DNA from: Tanytarsus gracilentus
Taxonomy: Eukaryota; Arthropoda; Insecta; Diptera; Chironomidae
Direction of reading: 5' to 3'
Assembly: GCA_038502055.1 (NCBI GenBank)
Contig: JAXRKN010000011.1
Coordinates: 62,001-126,000 of the forward strand
Length of the DNA stretch: 64,000 nucleotides
A program made the translations under genes and the position numbers. The notes beneath the pieces were generated by a model. The model was not told the origin of the DNA. It saw only the letters and a list, made by a program, of their open reading frames with translations, and ran no database searches. This document shows, one piece after another, positions 10,325-21,420 of this stretch; position 1 is the stretch's first letter; the number at the start of each line of letters is the position of its first letter.

Positions 10325-11175
10325 CTTCGCTTAATCGGCTGATTAATTGTGGAAAATTTGCGTGAAAATAAACAAAATCGACGACTTTCAGGACTATTAA
10401 ATTTGTTGGCAGTTAGTAAAATTTCACTTGATCAAAAAAGTAGGGGATTTTTATTTAAAGTCTCGCTTAGAGCAAGAATTGGTATTCATGTATAAAGTGT
10501 CGATGACTTCGATCTGAAATAGTAAAGAAAAGTAATTTCGTAATAATTCATTAATAATGAACTTTGCAATAAAGTTAATATGCATGTATACTTTCATAAA
10601 AAACTTAATCATCTCACACTAAAAGATTGCGTGTGTCAAAATATTAATTGTAAATTTTAAAATTTAAAAAAATACATAAAAATTAATTTACTATGGCTGT
10701 AAATAAACATAAGACAGTATATATACGATTTTGAATATATTTAAATAATATTTAATTTAAAAAATATTTAAAGGAAAAATGTCTGCACATGATTTAACGT
10801 ATTGAAATTTTTCAAATATTTGTTTCTCGGATCGAGTCTCGGCTAAATGAGTAATCGAGAAAAAGAAGAATAAAAAAGTGAGAGAGACCACATACAAATT
10901 TTTAAAAAATATTTTTCTATGGCAGAAAAACATTAAAAACTCTGTTCTAAAGTAGTTATCTTGCAAAAATAAATACTAGATAACGCGGAAAGTATCGATT
11001 CAGGCTAGAATTTCAGGTATTTAAGTGGAAAATGTGTAAATGAAAATTTGGGCGATGGCGGCAATAAAAAAAGAATAAAGTTTTGTGTAAACAGAGAATG
11101 ATATTGGAGTTCTCCAATTGAAGGCAATTTAATTAATGTTTATAATCTCGTTTGTCACAGATTGTACTCGATAAA
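10325..11175. other. Intergenic region and 5' UTR of Sra-1
   Basis: About 850 bp without a supported gene. TATCGATT at about 10993 resembles a DRE core. A GTTTGTCACAG acceptor-like sequence ends at about 11160, just before the Sra-1 ATG, which suggests a 5'-UTR intron. The rest is AT-rich. Confidence 0.4.
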
Positions 11176-14100
11176 ATGGCTAACGAACGAGTTACCCTTG
11201 CCGATGCATTATCAAATGTTGAAATTTTGGACGAGAGACCACTTCCAGATGAGCAGCCGTAAGTTAAATTACTTTTTAAATAACATCCTGTATTAATATT
11301 CAAATCTTACAGTCTCATTGAAGCCTCAACATACTCAATAACTTATCAAGCAAATTTTGATACCAACTTTGAAGATCGTAATGGCTTCGTTACGGGAATT
11401 GCAAAGTACATCGAAGAGGCAACAACTCATGCAAATCTGGTAATTACCCATTACTTGCAAGCATAACGCAACAAGGAATTTTAATTACTCTCATTACTTG
11501 CAGAACATCTTGTTAGATGAGGGTCAAAAGCATGCAGTTATGCTCTACACATGGCGCTGCTGCTCTCGTGCAATTCCTCAGCCAAAATCTAACGAGCAAC
11601 CGAATCGAGTAGAGATTTATGAGAAAACTGTCGAAGTTTTAGCGCCCGAAGTCAACAAATTATTGAATTTTATGTACTTCCAGGTAAGCAAATTACATCC
11701 AACCATATCAAATTAGACAACATTAAAATTTCTCTTTTAGAAAAAGGCAATTGAAGTATTTTCCGTCGAGATTAAAAGATTATGTCACACGGAAAAGAGA
11801 AAAGATTTCGTATCGGAAGCATATCTTCTCACGCTCGGAAAGTTCATCAACATGTTTGCAGTTCTCGACGAGTTGAAAAACATGAAATCGAGTGTGAAGA
11901 ATGATTATTCAACATACCGACGTGCTGCACAATTTCTCAAAGTTATGTCGGACTCGCACACTCTTCAAGAATCACAAAATTTATCCATGTTCTTGGCGAC
12001 GCAAAATAAAATTCGCGACACTGTCAAAGACACGCTCGAGAAAGTGCCAGGATTCGAGGATTTAATTTGCGAAGTTGTCAACATTTGCGTTCACATGTTT
12101 GAGCATAAGATGTATTTGACTCCCGAAGAAAAGCATATGCTTGTGAAGGTAATGGGTTTTGGATTGTTCTTGATGGACTCTGAAGTTTGCAACATTAATA
12201 AGCTTGATCAGAAGAAAAAGGTGCGTCTGGATCGAATAGACAGAATATTTAAGAACCTTGAAGTTGTTCCGCTCTTTGGCGACATGCAAATTAATCCATT
12301 CAACTATGTTCGTAAGAGCAAGCACTTTGACCCAAGTAAATGGCCACTAAGCACATCAACTGCAATCAGCCCACAAGCCGATCTTATGGTTCACTTGCCA
12401 AATATTCGCGAGGAGCATGTTAAATTTATTTCTGAATTGTCACGATACAGCAACGAAGTGACCACAACGTACACGTATAAAGAAAATCACTCGGATCCTG
12501 AAAATAGAAGCGTCTCTGATCTCGCTCTTCGTGGATTGCAGCTTTTGTCCGAATGGACTAGCGTTGTAACGGAATTATATTCGTGGAAACTTCTTCACCC
12601 AACTGACCATCATCAAAATAAAGAGTGTCCACCAGAAGCTGAGGAATATGAGAGAGCAACGCGCTACAATTACACATCGGAGGAGAAATATGCGCTAATT
12701 GAAGTCATCGCAATGATTAAGGGACTGCAAGTTTTAATGTCACGAATTGAGACCGTTTTGTGCGATTCCATTCGAAGAAATATATATGCTGAACTTCAGG
12801 ATTTTGTTCAAATAACACTTCGCGAACCACTTCGAAAAGCTATTAAAAATAAAAAGGACTTGATTCGATCAATCATTATGTCTGTACGTGAAACTTCAGC
12901 TGATTGGGCAAAGGGTAGTGAACCGCACGATGACCCAATTAATAAAGGCAAGAAAGATCCCGATAGTGGATTTCAAATTAAAGTTCCACGCTTAAATGTT
13001 GGCCCGAGTTCTACACAACTATACATGGTTAGAACTATGCTGGAATCGCTCATTGCTGACAAATCGGGCGGAAAGAGGACGTTGAGGAAAGACATTGATG
13101 GACCATGCTTAGTGTTGATCGATCAATTCCACAAAAATTCATTCTACTGGAATTATCTTTTGAACTTTGGCGAAACCCTACAGAAATGCTGCGATTTGTC
13201 ACAATTGTGGTATCGAGAATTCTATCTAGAAATGACAATGGGAAGACGCGTGAAAAAGTGCTTAGTTCGACATCAGCACAACGAGGAGTGTAATGATCTG
13301 ATAACAATGGAGAAACGTATTCAATTTCCCATTGAAATGTCCATGCCATGGATTTTAACAGATCACATTTTGAAAACGAAGGAACCCTCAATGATGGAAT
13401 ATGTTCTCTATCCACTCGATCTTTACAACGATTCAGCTCTCTATGCACTGACAATATTCAGAAAACAATTTCTCTACGACGAAGTTGAAGCAGAAGTAAA
13501 TTTGTGCTTTGATCAATTCATTTTCAAGCTTTCGGAGCAAGTTTTCGCGCACTATAAGCAACTTGCGGGCAGTATTTTCCTCGATAAACGATTCCGGGTT
13601 GAATGTGAAGTGCTTGGATTTAACTTCCAATCATATCCGAAAAATAATCGCTACTCGACTCTCCTAAAGCAACGTCATGTTCAACTACTCGGGAGATCAA
13701 TTGATTTATGCAAATTAATTTCTCAGAGAATCAACGCCGATATGCAAAAGAGCCTTGAATTGGCAATTTGCCGTTTCGAGGCATCAGACATTACTGGAGT
13801 TGTTGAGCTTGAGGCGCTTCTCGAAGTTAATCGTCTATGCCATAAGCTTTTGGTTAAGGAAGGACTCGCATTGGATGATTTTGAATGCATGTTAAATGAA
13901 GCAAATCACAATGTTCTTGCGCCATACGGTCGAATGACTCTCCATGTATTTGATGAAGTTAATTATGATTTCCTCTCAAACTATTGCTATAACGCTGCAA
14001 CAAATAGATTTGTGAGGAGTAAATTACAAATTTCCGGTCAACCCATACAGAGAGAAAAGCCACCGCAAATGTTTCACTATTACTTGTGGGGAAGCAAGCA

Positions 14101-15324
14101 ATTGAATGCAGCATTTTCAACTCAATTTGGCCAATATACAGGCTTTGTGGGAACTCCTCATTTTCGCTCTATTTGTCGATTGCTTGGCTATCAGGGCATT
14201 GCAGTTGTTATCGATATTGTTTTAAAGGACATTGTCAAGCCACTTGTTCAAGGAAATTTATTGCAATTCACAAAGACCCTCATGAATGCTATGCCTAAGG
14301 CCTGCAAACTTCCACGATGCGATTACGGCTCACCCGGTGTTCTCGAATACTATCAAGCGCATCTCGTCGACATCGTTCAGTATCCGGATGCAAAAACTGA
14401 ATTCTTCCAGCTTTTCCGTGAGGTCGGAAATTCAATTTTATTCTGCCTTCTAATGGAACAAGCACTGTCGCAAGAGGAAGTTTGCGATTTACTTCATGCC
14501 GCTCCTTTCCAAAATATTCTCCCACGACCACACTGTAAAGAAGGCGAAAAGCCTGAAGCGAAGCAGAAGAGACTCGAACAAAAATTTGCATCTCTTCAAA
14601 TTGTTCCCAACATTGAGAAATTGGGCACTGCCAAGCAATCACAAATTGCCAGGGAAGGAGATCTCTTGACACGAGAGCGATTATGTTGTGGATTGAGTAT
14701 ATTCGAAGTTGTTCTTCAAAAAGTCAAATCTTATCTTGACGATCCAGTTTGGGGTGGACCACCGCCAAATAATGGAGTTATGCATATTGACGAGTGTTCC
14801 GAGTTTCATCGTCTGTGGTCAGCCTTGCAATTTGTCTATTGCATTCCGGTTGCTGGCACTGAATATACCGTTGAGTGAGTGACAAATTGATCTTTGTGCT
14901 TTACAAATTGTAATCAAATTATTCTTTATAGAGAGTTATTTGGAGAAGGACTTCACTGGAGCGGTTGTGCAATAATTACACTCTTGAATCAACAGCGACG
15001 CTTTGAAGCTTTGGACTTTTCTTATCACATCTTGAGAGTTCAGCGCGTTGATGGAAAAGATGGTGTCGTGAAGGGAATAAACCTTAAGCGTATGGTCGAC
15101 AGAATAAGGCGCTTCCAAGTTTTAAACTCGCAAATATTTGCAACATTAAATAAGTATATGAAGAATAGCGAGGGAGGTGAGTTGAGTTGATGATCGATAA
15201 AAATAAAACAATTAATATTTTTTCTATTTTAGATTCCTTAATTGAGCATGTTCGATGTTTTCCACCTCCCATTTCGTCACACTCCAGTCAAAGATCAAGC
15301 AATCAACAGAAAATTTATGATTAA
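11176..15324 (+). CDS. Sra-1: Sra-1 / CYFIP, WAVE regulatory complex subunit
   Basis: Six exons: 11176-11258, 11313-11439, 11504-11683, 11741-14874, 14932-15176, 15233-15324, giving 1286 aa, close to the usual length of about 1250-1290. The start MANERVTLADALSNVEILDE and the segments RNGFVTGIAKYIEEA and EVLAPEVNKLLNFMYFQ are characteristic. The N-terminal third is the Rac1-binding DUF1394/CYRI-like domain; the rest is the cytoplasmic FMR1-interacting domain (FragX_IP). The protein forms the Rac1-binding backbone of the WAVE complex with Nap1/Hem, controlling Arp2/3 actin assembly, and also binds FMRP and eIF4E in other animals. The very long fourth exon (3.1 kb) holds most of the protein. The C-terminus is Ser/Pro-rich (CFPPPISSHSSQRSS), as in relatives. 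Confidence 0.97.
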
Positions 15325-15960
15325 GATGGACACAAAAGACGTCTGGTTTTCCTTAGAATAGAAGTTTCATCAAAAATTGGCTAAAAAATTTAGCGTATAA
15401 TATAATTTTATCTTAAACTTTAAGATATCTAGCTGTATTTAACGGATAATTCTCTATATAGAATTAAACACCAAATAAATTATCTCACACTTTCATCTTA
15501 TTAATGATCAATAATTTAGTGAAAACAATATTCCGCATTTTATATTACTCGCATTTAAAATAGAGAAAATAAATTTATGCGTTAAAAATCAACTTTGTCT
15601 TTTCTTAGCATTATCCCAATAATTAACTGAGCTCATTTCGTTCAACATATAGTTTTTATTGCAATAATATTCATACTTTTATGCGCGCTCATATCCACCT
15701 TAAGTTCTACATATATCGATAATAATAATAAGCTGATATAATTAATTAAAGTAAATTATGAGAAAATGAGTACATATTACTATTATTTTATATATGCATA
15801 TTACTTATAGAATTAGATATTTTGTGGCTAATCGCGTCTGGAATAATTTCATATTAGATTGATCATTGTCTGTTAAAAGATCATGCGTTAAATCAATCCA
15901 ACATGCTTAAAACTTTTAAAGAGAGTGAGAATGATTGAGATTACATTAAACACACACAAT
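15325..15960. other. Convergent intergenic region, 3' UTRs
   Basis: About 640 bp between the convergent Sra-1 and AP-2 sigma stops. AATAAA-type signals at about 15474 and 15568 could end Sra-1 transcripts. A TATCGATA palindrome at about 15715 is a DRE-like sequence, but its place between 3' ends makes promoter use doubtful. No coding sequence seen. Confidence 0.4.
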
Positions 15961-16517
15961 TTAGTCCAGAGAGTTGAGCGTCAGTAGCTGCTTGAGAACT
16001 TTCGTCTGCGATGTCTCACGAATTTCGCCCGCTAAAAACATTTCATCGACGACGGTGTATACTTTATAGAAGTTGAACACAAGATCCAGCTCGCATACAT
16101 TATGGAAATACTCATTTAAAACCTCCACGAAATTATGAATCGCCTCGAGATAACACAAATTGTTATCATTTACGTCCACACAGATGCAGAAATATAATCC
16201 AGCATAGCGCCGATACACAATTTTGAAGTTGCGAAACTAAAAGAAAAAGTTGACGGGATGTTAATGAAAGTTAATAATTCGTTAAATTAATGCTCTTACT
16301 TCAACAAAATTAGTGTGTTTTGCATCACGAACAGTGACAACTGCGTGAACTTCTTCAATTAATTTTTGTTTTTCATCGTCATCAAAAGCCATGTACCATT
16401 TGGCTAATCGCGTTTTTCCCGCACGATTTTGAATCAAAATAAATCGGATCTGTAATAAATGTAATGTTAATAATTGAATTAAGTTGAACAAATAATTTAA
16501 AATTAAAGATTTACCAT
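15961..16517 (-). CDS. AP-2sigma: AP-2 complex subunit sigma
   Basis: Three minus-strand exons: 16515-16517 (just the ATG), 16300-16449 and 15961-16236. They give 142 aa, exactly the usual length of AP-2 sigma. The sequence starts M-IRFILIQNRAGKTRLAKWY and continues VHAVVTVRDAKHTNFVEFRN, VYRRYAGLYFCICVDVNDNN and LNEYFHNVCELDLVFNFYKV, which is almost invariant in animals. It is the small sigma chain of the clathrin adaptor AP-2 at the plasma membrane and helps bind acidic dileucine cargo signals. The split right after the initiator ATG is unusual but supported by a GTAAAT donor and an ATTACAG acceptor. It is head-to-head with Hus1. Confidence 0.97.
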
Positions 16518-16691
16518 TTTAATTGATAACAAAAATTTTCAGTTTTTTTTTCACTCAACCTAATTTTTTCACTGAACCTAATTTCCCCCTAAAATTTTGA
16601 ATTTCGAATGACGGTTAGAAAATAAAACTTCAAGGCGCAATTTTTATTCAATTTTCAAAACAAAAACATTAAATTAAATTTATTTATTAAA
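16518..16691. promoter_or_regulatory. Bidirectional promoter, AP-2 sigma / Hus1
   Basis: Only 174 bp separate the two divergent start codons, so one short region must drive both genes. It contains two near-identical direct repeats, CACTCAACCTAATTTTT and CACTGAACCTAATTTCC, at about 16553-16585. No TATA box is obvious, as expected for housekeeping genes. Confidence 0.55.
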
Positions 16692-17663
16692 ATGCGTGTC
16701 AAATTCTCTTTAAATGGAAAAGAAAAACTGAGAACTCTTCTTTCTCTAGTTCAACTATTCTCTAAACATGGAAATACGTTGTATTTTGTATTCAAAAGCG
16801 GTAAATCATAAATTTTAAACATTAAAAAATTAAAAAAAAATTTAATTTAATTTTTAGACACTCTCACGCTTCTCTTGGATCAAAGAATACCTTTACTTTG
16901 GATAGAAATCAATATGAATCTCTTCTCACAACAATATCAATTCAAAGGAGCGTCAATGAGCGAAGAAACTGAAATCGATCAGGATACTGAGGAAGTGATC
17001 TATATGGAATTTAATATTAAAGATCTGTTGATGGGATTGAAGTTCTTTCAAAAGGATGCTGACGTTGCGGTAATCAAACTAGCTAAAGATAATTTTCCAC
17101 TGCTCAGAATCAATGCACAAGAAATGGATTCGTCCGCTGAAAAATCGCCAAAATATAGAACTGAAATTCCTGTTATAATCGTGCCTCGTGAAAAATGGCA
17201 AACATTTCCAGTGCCAGACGATCTACAGTTTAAAACAATATTGAAGTCACCGCGCTACAACATTCTCAAGAAATATGTTGAAATTTTCAAGAACTTTAAG
17301 CATCTCCATATAACTTTTCGCAATAACACGTTGCAGCTGAACAGTGACGAAATTGGAAGCAGAGTTTCCACTACCTTTGAAAATGTCGTTTATATCGATA
17401 AAGATAGTGTGAAGCTTAAGGCAGACGTGAAACTCGATGCCAAGAAATTAGCCTTGTACTTCTCTTCAATCTCTGCTCTGAACTCGCTTAAAGTCGTTAA
17501 TTTAACGCTCGCAGTAACGAATCAAAAAATGATGAAACTTTACTTCCAAAATGCCGAAAACAGTCTTTCGTTTCACTATGTGATAGCTTCAAAAGTTAAC
17601 GACGAAAATGACGAGGACATGGCGAGTGAAAATAATTCAAATCATAGCGATAACGATCTGTAA
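16692..17663 (+). CDS. Hus1-like: Checkpoint protein Hus1
   Basis: Two exons: 16692-16800 and 16858-17663, giving 304 aa (typical Hus1 is about 280). The start MRVKFSLNGKEKLRTLLSLV, the segment LTLLLDQRIPLLWIEINMNL, the motif VIYMEFNIKDLLMGLKF and VIIVPREKWQTFPVPDDLQ are characteristic of the Hus1/Mec3 family. Two PCNA-like lobes are expected. Hus1 joins Rad9 and Rad1 in the 9-1-1 clamp, loaded onto damaged DNA by Rad17-RFC, to activate ATR signalling; in flies it also acts in meiosis. The acidic Asp/Glu/Asn tail (NDENDEDMASENNSNHSDND) extends beyond the usual end and explains the greater length. Confidence 0.93.
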
Positions 17664-18354
17664 GTTAGTACAAGAATAAAACGATTTTAAATTTCCCTCA
17701 TCAGAAAGCTTTTAAGTTTATTCAATTTTCTTTTTTGTTGAAGATTGACTTGATTAGGCATTATAAACAGTATAATTAAAAATTTGTTGTACAAATTGAA
17801 AGGAAATTTGGAAGTAAAAGATAAAATAATGTAAAGGTGTATCACAAATATATAAAGTGAGAAGACGAAAAATTATAAGGAAATTTTTGGAGTGTTCCAC
17901 GATTATTCGAGACTTGAAAGGAATATTTGAAGAGATGATAAAATGGGATATTTCACTCGCTTTTGATTAATGTACTTATACTAAATTCTACGTCTTGACT
18001 TAAGTTTAAATGTAATTGGTTTTTTTGCAAAAAGTGCATGGGTAAATTAGTGTTTCGTGGAATAAAATGGCAAAAAGCTTTTAAAGCACGCACAAATCCA
18101 ACATCCAACAGCTGCTCCACTACAATAATGACATTCCTTGAGAGATTCATGTATCAAAAATTTTCCTTTCCATTTCGTCTAAAAAAGCATTCTTAAAATT
18201 ACTTGAGATTGGTAAAAATAGTTGCTTTAATGGTTTTTTTTCTGTATTAAAAAATTGTCAAGGAACGTGCTTTAAGAGTTTGATTAATCAAAAATATCTT
18301 AAAGCACTTTAAAAAATATTCCTTGTAAAAAAATGATTTTTGAAAATATTTCAG
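17664..18354. other. Convergent intergenic region
   Basis: About 690 bp between the stops of Hus1 and the PP2C-like gene. There is a 65-codon minus-strand frame at 17953-18150, but it has no homology I recognise and no splice context, so I do not call it a gene. The rest is AT-rich. Confidence 0.4.
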
Positions 18355-20986
18355 TTAAAAATCAGTTTCGGTATAAATATTCGATGAATTGTTGCTGAGC
18401 GTAAGAGCATGTGATTTTGTGGCTTTCGTATTGGGATCTGTATTGTTATTCTTATCTTCACTTCCAACTGTCCACGCCACAACACTCGCGTGATCTAATT
18501 TTCCTGGTAGTGTACTGAAATTGGTATCTATGCAACGTTTTCGCGCGGCACGCTGTTGAAGTCGATTCATTTCGACCTCCTTTCGCTGTCCTTGTGCATC
18601 GTAGGATATTTTCCAAAATAGTTCACGTTGTTCCAGTAACTTTCGCTTAGCGGACGTTATCATTTTGGTGAAATCGATTAAAAGACTGCACAATTTCTTG
18701 GCGGTTGTGCAAGGCCTCAATGTTCCATTGATTCCAAATTCCATTAAATCTGACATTCTCAAAAGTGTAAGAGCATGTCGTTGATAGGCGGTAACAATGG
18801 GTAAGCCAGCAGGCGACTTTCTTATTCGAATTTGTGGTGATGAATTTTTCGATGATGATCTGGATGAAATGCGAGTCTCAATTAGAGTTTTCGATCGCAT
18901 GTACTTGGGACGAATGGGAAGTGATTCACTGACCGGCATTGGATCGCTGATTGCCAAATTTGATTTTTTACTGCGTGGAGGTCTTATCGGTGTGTCAGCA
19001 CTGCTGAATGAGACGGATGATAGTTTTGACGATGTCGATGAAATTGTAGTCGAAGAGCTTGTTGTTCGTGATCGATTGTGAAGAGCTGATGCACTCTTGC
19101 TTTGCCTCTTGGGTGCCAATTCCTTGGGTGGTTCCGGCAATGGTTGAGTCTCTTGACCAACCTCCTGTTCAATTTCAGCAAATTTACCCACAACTGGGTC
19201 AAAGTTGTCAGAAACGCCATCGGAAGTGAGAAAAACGATGTCACCCTTCTCAACTATTGTCATTGACAGTGTCAAATTACTCAATTCCGGCTTGTTACCG
19301 TCGACTGGTCCAAGTGCACCCAATGCATCACGCATATCGCGATTATTCAGTATATCGTGTGAGCCTAGATAGAAAATTATTATTAAATCATCATCTATAA
19401 ATAGCTTTGATATTCTAAACGAAATTTTATTCAAAAAACATTTAAAAGTTCACTCACCCTGCGTAAATTCACGAACGCCATGCTTTCGACTATAAACATA
19501 TCCCAGTGAATCTCCCACATTGCATGAGCACACAACATATTTATTTTTGTTTGTCGCATCATCGTCGCTAATGGGAAATATCACGGCTATTGTTAGAGTT
19601 GTTAAATGTCCATTGACTTCGAGAATAAAATCTTGAGCTTCCCAGAAACTTCTTAAAAGGCTCACAAACACTTCATGTGTATTTTTGGCGACGTTCGTGG
19701 AACTGAATAAAGCTCTTGATAGATATTCGACTGATCCTTGAATAGCGGCACAGGAAGCAAGTCTCGCCTTTTCTCCCCAATTTACTCCATCCGCCATAGC
19801 CATCACACAATTATCTCGTCGTGCGATTAGAGCATAGCAATCGGCTATTGGATTACCAGCATGAATATTTGTGATTGGATTTTGCTCATAAAGCGATATT
19901 GCAATGCCATAGCCTTGATCACCAGTCGACGGAGCATTCCAATGACTGACATCCGCAATTAAATCTGTCTCATTGTTCTCCTCATCGGTTGTCTTTTTAA
20001 AATCAGACGGTTTAAGGCTATTCAATGTAGTTGACTGTGCCATTGATTCGCTCTTTCGACTCACATTAGACATTCGACGTGGATAGTAACCATAACCACG
20101 CTTTGGATTGTGCCTCACTTCTACATTATCATCTTTATCGTCAATGAAATCGATATCGCCACCTGCACTCAAATGTACTCTCGACCTTTTGCTGAACAAA
20201 AGACCCTCATTTGGACCGGTGATTGCGAGACGAATGGTGTCCGCTCCCGTTTCATAGCTTTCCTTTATGGCAATCTCTGGCAATTCATTTGGCTGTTTGC
20301 CACTGTAAATTTGAGTTGTCGAAGTTGATAGATGAGGAGGCTCAGCGCCGTCACTATTTAAGCGTAAAAAAATGTAATTCAATTAAATTTAATAACTTAA
20401 TTAACAATCCAGACGCGAAAAATCACTTCAAGTGGGATACGATCTCGTGGGAGGTCAACGTGCAATTTGTTACAAACGGCTTATTAAGAGAAATGGGTTA
20501 GAAAAGGTTAAATTGGTTGTGAAATTGCCGCAAATTGTAGCTTTTTAAAACGGAATCGTGATTGAGACACTGAGATTTTTTACAAAAAATTTAAAAGAAT
20601 TATTTGACAAAATTTAACGGTTTCTTAACATGTTCTGAGTATTATTCAACTCCCCTACAGCAAGTTTCGCTCTAATTTATTCAATTAATTTTTCACTCAA
20701 TTGAGTGGATTTTCGATCGATTGATTGATTTACACAAGAAGAAGTTTGCTTATGTACTTTCACGCGGGAAGTCTGCTTATTTTTACTTCACACACGACCA
20801 CTACCTTTTTTTAACGAAATTATGACTCATGTAATTTTTTTTCTCATCTTAAACTCACCTTGATAGATATTTTGTTACGAAACACTGATTTCTGGGCTTA
20901 ACTTCCTCTCTTGGCTCTGCTATGAAGCTCAATTGTCGAGATATTGAACTAAAAACCCCAAATACTTTTTTCCCTAACGAAGGCAT
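18355..20986 (-). CDS. PP2C-like domain protein (CG9801 type), 677 aa
   Basis: Three minus-strand exons: 20859-20986, 19458-20353 and 18355-19364, frame kept. The N-terminus is MPSLGKKVFGVFSSISRQLS followed by FIAEPREEVKPR. The phosphatase domain has HWNAPSTGDQGYGIA, then CVMAMADGVNWGEKARLA (the metal-binding DG motif, usually DGHGG), CSCNVGDSLGYVYS (GDS motif) and DIVFLTSDGVSDNFDP (the SDG..D motif). So the main metal-ligand aspartates are kept and it could be active. Between these and the C-terminus is a long Ser/Arg-rich region (about residues 440-530). The arrangement matches the insect proteins named PP2C-like domain-containing protein CG9801, whose role is poorly known. Cytosolic; no signal peptide. 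Confidence 0.88.
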
Positions 20987-21420
20987 GCTCTCTTATTACG
21001 ACGAGATGCACTTAGACGAAAAACATCATTTTACTATTTTTTTTTCTTCTTTGTTATCGATTTTTTTCAAATATCGCGTATAAAATTTAGTCGTAATTTA
21101 AACAGTTGTGTCTAAATTTTTATGTAACTCGAGTAGTAAGTGAGGCGAAAGAGCACCATATGGCAATTTTTAATTGATTAGGTCGGTATCTAATTGAAAT
21201 TTTGCAATTTTTCGCCTTACACAAAATTTTTCTTTTGACTCGAAAAATAATAACATACCAATAGTCGTACAGCATTAGTCACTAACACATTCCAAGTGAG
21301 GGGGATTTTTATGCTGTAAAATTGAATCGGGTGACTATAGTCGATTTATTTTGATTTTTTTGGGGGTGATTTTTTTGCGAGCTTTTATGTTTTATAAAAT
21401 TTTGTTCATTTTTATTAAAT
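20987..21420. other. Intergenic region upstream of the PP2C-like gene
   Basis: About 430 bp between the PP2C-like start and the stop of the 634-aa gene (same strand). It contains a TTATCGATTTTT element at about 21054, close to the DRE core, which could be the PP2C-like promoter. No coding sequence seen. Confidence 0.35.

Noticed and set aside
13050..13454. 134-codon minus-strand frame within Sra-1
   Set aside because: It lies antisense to a strongly conserved coding exon and shows no family features; it is a shadow frame.
14295..14672. 125-codon minus-strand frame within Sra-1
   Set aside because: Shadow of the long Sra-1 exon; composition is that of antisense coding DNA.
15715..15722. TATCGATA palindrome as a promoter element
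   Set aside because: It lies between two converging 3' ends, with no start nearby, so it is probably chance.
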